DNA of 51,448 bases from assembly GCA_002372505.1 (NCBI GenBank), contig DFGY01000018.1, positions 1-51,448 on the forward strand. The letters are read 5' to 3'. The stretch is from Firmicutes bacterium UBA3738. Its GTDB lineage: Bacteria; Bacillota; Clostridia; Peptostreptococcales; Anaerovoracaceae. The first letter of the stretch is position 1; the number at the start of each line of letters is the position of its first letter. The notes under the pieces are model-generated. The model saw only the letters and a list, made by a program, of their open reading frames with translations. It ran no database searches and was not told the DNA's origin. Both the position numbers and the translations under genes were made by a program. Below are positions 49,088-51,448 of the stretch, in pieces.

Positions 49088-50791
49088 ATGCCCAAAAAGA
49101 TTTCTTTAATCATCGTTTTCTGCATGGCCATTACTATGTGTCCCGTGCAGTCTTATGCTGCCAATGCAGGGCCTGGCACTGACTGGCCAACATACACTTA
49201 TCGGGAGAAATGGGATGGTAAGCTTGGAAACACTCCGGTAATTAACTCAATTGTGGATCCGGAGTACAACGTCAACCAGCCCGAGTTCCTTAGGGTAAGA
49301 GAAGCAAGTAGCAATAAAGATTATCAGTATACCGATTATAATATTACAAAGGAAAATCGTATTGCAGTTGCTTTTAGTGTCATTAACAACAACGACATAG
49401 CCGACGCCAAGGATGTTAGGGTATCACTTAGCTTTGGCAAGGATTATGCCGATAAATTCGTTGTGACAGCTACGATTACAACGGGAAACGCTTCTCCCAG
49501 GACTTACGTTGATACAATAACCATTTTCGGTTCCAAGGATTTTAAATTATCCTACACCGATAATAGTAATTTGCTTTATAACGAGACAAACAACTTTGGC
49601 AAAAACGGCGGTCCCACTCAACTCAGCAAGGATATATTCACTGAAAAGGGTGTACCGGTCAGTTCGGGGAAGGTAAGTGGCACAATTGCCGCAGGAAAAA
49701 GTGCTTCTGTGGTTGCCATTTTAACGGTAGCCAGAAAAGGTGAAGTGATTGAGAGCTTCAGCGATTTAAAGTATCGTAAGGTAGACAAATTCGTAAAGCC
49801 CGGGAAAAAAGGCACCATGCTGTATTCTCACGCGAAGGCATGGAACCTTGTGCAGAAGCATTCAAACCCTTCGATTATTTTGAAGAGAAAGAATCGGTAT
49901 GGGGATTACAAAGGTTCAAAATATAGATATATATCCTATAAGAAAAGCGATAAGAACTATAAATATTTGAAAAAGCAAGCCTTGAGAATAACTAAGAACT
50001 GCAAGAATGACTATGAGAAAATATACGCCATTGCAACAGCAGTTGCAAAAAGAACGTATTACCATTCCGTCAATGCGATGAAAGTAATTGTTCCTACCAA
50101 TTTAGCCCCTCATAAGGTATGGAAAAAGAAAAAATCTGTTTGCCAAGGTTATTCAAATCTGAACGAAGTGATGCTTAACAGCATAGGGATTCCTTGTTTC
50201 GTAGTCACCGGGGATAATCATGCTTATAATGCTGCTTATTCCAAAAGTAAAAAGAGATGGGTTTTTTATGATTCAACATGGATGAGTGAAAATAAGTACA
50301 CAAAGGAAGGCAAGTGGATCAAAGGAGAAAGCCTGGATTTGGATAAGTTTGATATGCCCTGTGAATATATGGCTGACAAGGGTCACCATCAGATATATTT
50401 AATCTATGGCATAAAGAAGGGAAACGTTATCTACAATATCATTACTAACGCTAACAAAAAGAAATTGCCTGCGATGAAAAAGGCCTTCGAAAAAGGAAGC
50501 GGCTGGTACGCCATGCCGGCATACCAATACAAAAAGAAAAGTACTCTAAAAATCGCAGCAAAGGTTGCCGGCAACAAAGTAGAACGAATCTACAGTGGTG
50601 CTTTCGCCAATAAAAATCACATAAGAAAAATCTATCTACCGAAAACGATAAAGAAGATTGAAGATTATGCCTTCTTCGCAAAATGGAAAGGTAAGAGAGT
50701 TAAGACCACGGTAATAACGAAAATCCCCCGCAAGAAACTGAACCTGAAAAAAGGATGGGGGAACAGGAACGTAAAGATAAAAGGAAAATAG
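49088..50791 (+). CDS. Secreted transglutaminase-like protein with BspA-type C-terminal repeat
   Basis: A signal peptide (MPKKISLIIVFCMAITMCPV, cleavage near SYAA) leads a 567-residue secreted protein. Residues 30-230 are beta-rich without a known match. A transglutaminase-like catalytic domain follows with Cys352 (SVCQGYSNL), His378 (DNHAYNAAY) and Asp395 (FYDSTWM), so it may cleave or cross-link peptides outside the cell. The C-terminus has a leucine-rich BspA-like unit (VERIYSGAFANKNHIRKIYL, then IKKIEDYAF), often used for adhesion or binding. The ATG at 49088 has GAGGGAG before it; an in-frame TTG at 49073 overlaps that site. Three bases separate it from the macrodomain gene. Confidence 0.82.
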   Translation: MPKKISLIIVFCMAITMCPVQSYAANAGPGTDWPTYTYREKWDGKLGNTPVINSIVDPEYNVNQPEFLRVREASSNKDYQYTDYNITKENRIAVAFSVINNNDIADAKDVRVSLSFGKDYADKFVVTATITTGNASPRTYVDTITIFGSKDFKLSYTDNSNLLYNETNNFGKNGGPTQLSKDIFTEKGVPVSSGKVSGTIAAGKSASVVAILTVARKGEVIESFSDLKYRKVDKFVKPGKKGTMLYSHAKAWNLVQKHSNPSIILKRKNRYGDYKGSKYRYISYKKSDKNYKYLKKQALRITKNCKNDYEKIYAIATAVAKRTYYHSVNAMKVIVPTNLAPHKVWKKKKSVCQGYSNLNEVMLNSIGIPCFVVTGDNHAYNAAYSKSKKRWVFYDSTWMSENKYTKEGKWIKGESLDLDKFDMPCEYMADKGHHQIYLIYGIKKGNVIYNIITNANKKKLPAMKKAFEKGSGWYAMPAYQYKKKSTLKIAAKVAGNKVERIYSGAFANKNHIRKIYLPKTIKKIEDYAFFAKWKGKRVKTTVITKIPRKKLNLKKGWGNRNVKIKGK

Positions 50792-50794
50792 ATT

Positions 50795-51448
50795 ATGGAC
50801 GGGAAGAATAGGACACAGGAAGAGCGCCTCGACTATCTGGTTGAAGAATTTAAGGCTGATTCAGGAAAGTATAAGGATATTGAAACGCCAAAGGATACAG
50901 TGGGTAAAAGAAATATTCTCAGGTCACTGATGAACATCAGGATGCCGAAAGATATGTCACCGGATGTAATCCGTGTTCAGGATGAATATCTGAAAGGGCG
51001 CAGGGATGAAAAAGGAGTCGTCACCTTAGAGGATATACCGGAGACCAGAGATGGAATATCAATCTGGCAGGGAGATATTACAAGGCTTGCTGTAGACGCC
51101 ATTGTAAATGCGGCGAACTCTCAAATGCTTGGATGCTTTGTGCCCATGCATGCCTGCATAGATAATTGCATTCACACATATGCCGGGGTGCAGCTTCGGG
51201 CTGAGTGCAACAGGCAGATGAACATGCTTCGGGAGAGAAATGGGGCGGCTTATGAACAGCCGACAGCTGTTCCAATGCTGACGGATGGGTTCAACCTTCC
51301 GGCAAAGAAGGTCATTCACATTGTCGGTCCCATCGTCCAATATGAACTGACGCCGGGGCTTGAAAAGGATCTGGCGGACTGTTACCGGAACACGCTGGAT
51401 ATGTGCAAGGAGAACGGCCTTAAAAGCGTGGCTTTTTGCTGCATTTCC
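50795..51448 (+). CDS. Zinc-containing macrodomain ADP-ribosylhydrolase (3' partial)
   Basis: The gene runs off the window end; 218 codons are seen. After about 85 residues of helical N-terminal extension comes the macrodomain: WQGDITRLAVDAIVNAANS, then MLGCFVPMHACIDNCIHTYAG with the Cys and His residues that hold zinc in the class found with sirtuin SirTM operons, and KKVIHIVGPIV. These enzymes remove ADP-ribose from proteins. Whether a SirTM sirtuin and GcvH-L follow lies beyond the window. Starts 3 bases after the transglutaminase gene. Confidence 0.88.
   Translation, partial: MDGKNRTQEERLDYLVEEFKADSGKYKDIETPKDTVGKRNILRSLMNIRMPKDMSPDVIRVQDEYLKGRRDEKGVVTLEDIPETRDGISIWQGDITRLAVDAIVNAANSQMLGCFVPMHACIDNCIHTYAGVQLRAECNRQMNMLRERNGAAYEQPTAVPMLTDGFNLPAKKVIHIVGPIVQYELTPGLEKDLADCYRNTLDMCKENGLKSVAFCCIS

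Overview
The window is a 51 kb stretch of a Gram-positive, low-to-middle G+C anaerobe of the class Clostridia. The evidence is the gene content: Firmicutes-type NrnA, a RecA gene with a GAAC-N4-GTTC SOS box, TarI/TarJ teichoic acid genes, a type 2 ArgC, a formate-tetrahydrofolate module with FchA, and strong AGGAGG ribosome binding sites. Family level cannot be fixed from the sequence alone; an Eubacteriales Family XIII or Peptostreptococcales-like anaerobe would fit. No rRNA, tRNA or CRISPR array was seen.

Layout. 1-4.6 kb: end of a translation/RNA-maturation operon (infB, rbfA, nrnA, truB, ribF), closed by a terminator. 4.8-6.6 kb: a secreted C39-like cysteine peptidase facing a zinc-ribbon membrane protein. 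6.7-12.6 kb: pyrH-frr-uppS-cdsA-dxr-rseP plus a CpXC protein and a small membrane protein, covering nucleotide, ribosome-recycling, isoprenoid and phospholipid functions. 12.8-17.3 kb: argCJBD behind a promoter with three TGCA half-sites phased at 10 bp, which resemble ARG boxes. 17.3-22.6 kb (minus strand): a one-carbon module fhs-fchA-folD-focA, then a 567-bp MITE-like element, then fthC. 22.7-30 kb: a LysR regulator, an ACT/DUF711 pair with a radical SAM gene, dtd, and a two-gene glycerol-3-phosphate-dehydrogenase-like flavoprotein module.

30.2-47.1 kb is the most distinctive part: a long co-oriented cluster that appears to build a cell-wall polyol-phosphate polymer. It holds a TagD-type cytidylyltransferase fused to a degenerate Gfo/Idh domain, two secreted beta-helix proteins, an intact LicD protein next to a LicD paralogue lacking the catalytic residues, a thiamine-diphosphate enzyme coupled to a short-chain reductase, a GT2 glycosyltransferase, three TagF/TagB-like polymerases, and TarI/TarJ. 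The combination suggests activation of ribitol-5-phosphate plus a second, unidentified CDP-linked unit made by the TPP enzyme and the SDR. It is the best candidate here for an undescribed pathway.

47.1-51.4 kb: recA with two tandem promoters and a LexA-type box, a small unknown protein, fossil fragments of an old-yellow-enzyme gene and an HxlR regulator, a secreted transglutaminase with a BspA-like C-terminus, and the start of a zinc-containing macrodomain ADP-ribosylhydrolase cut off by the window edge.
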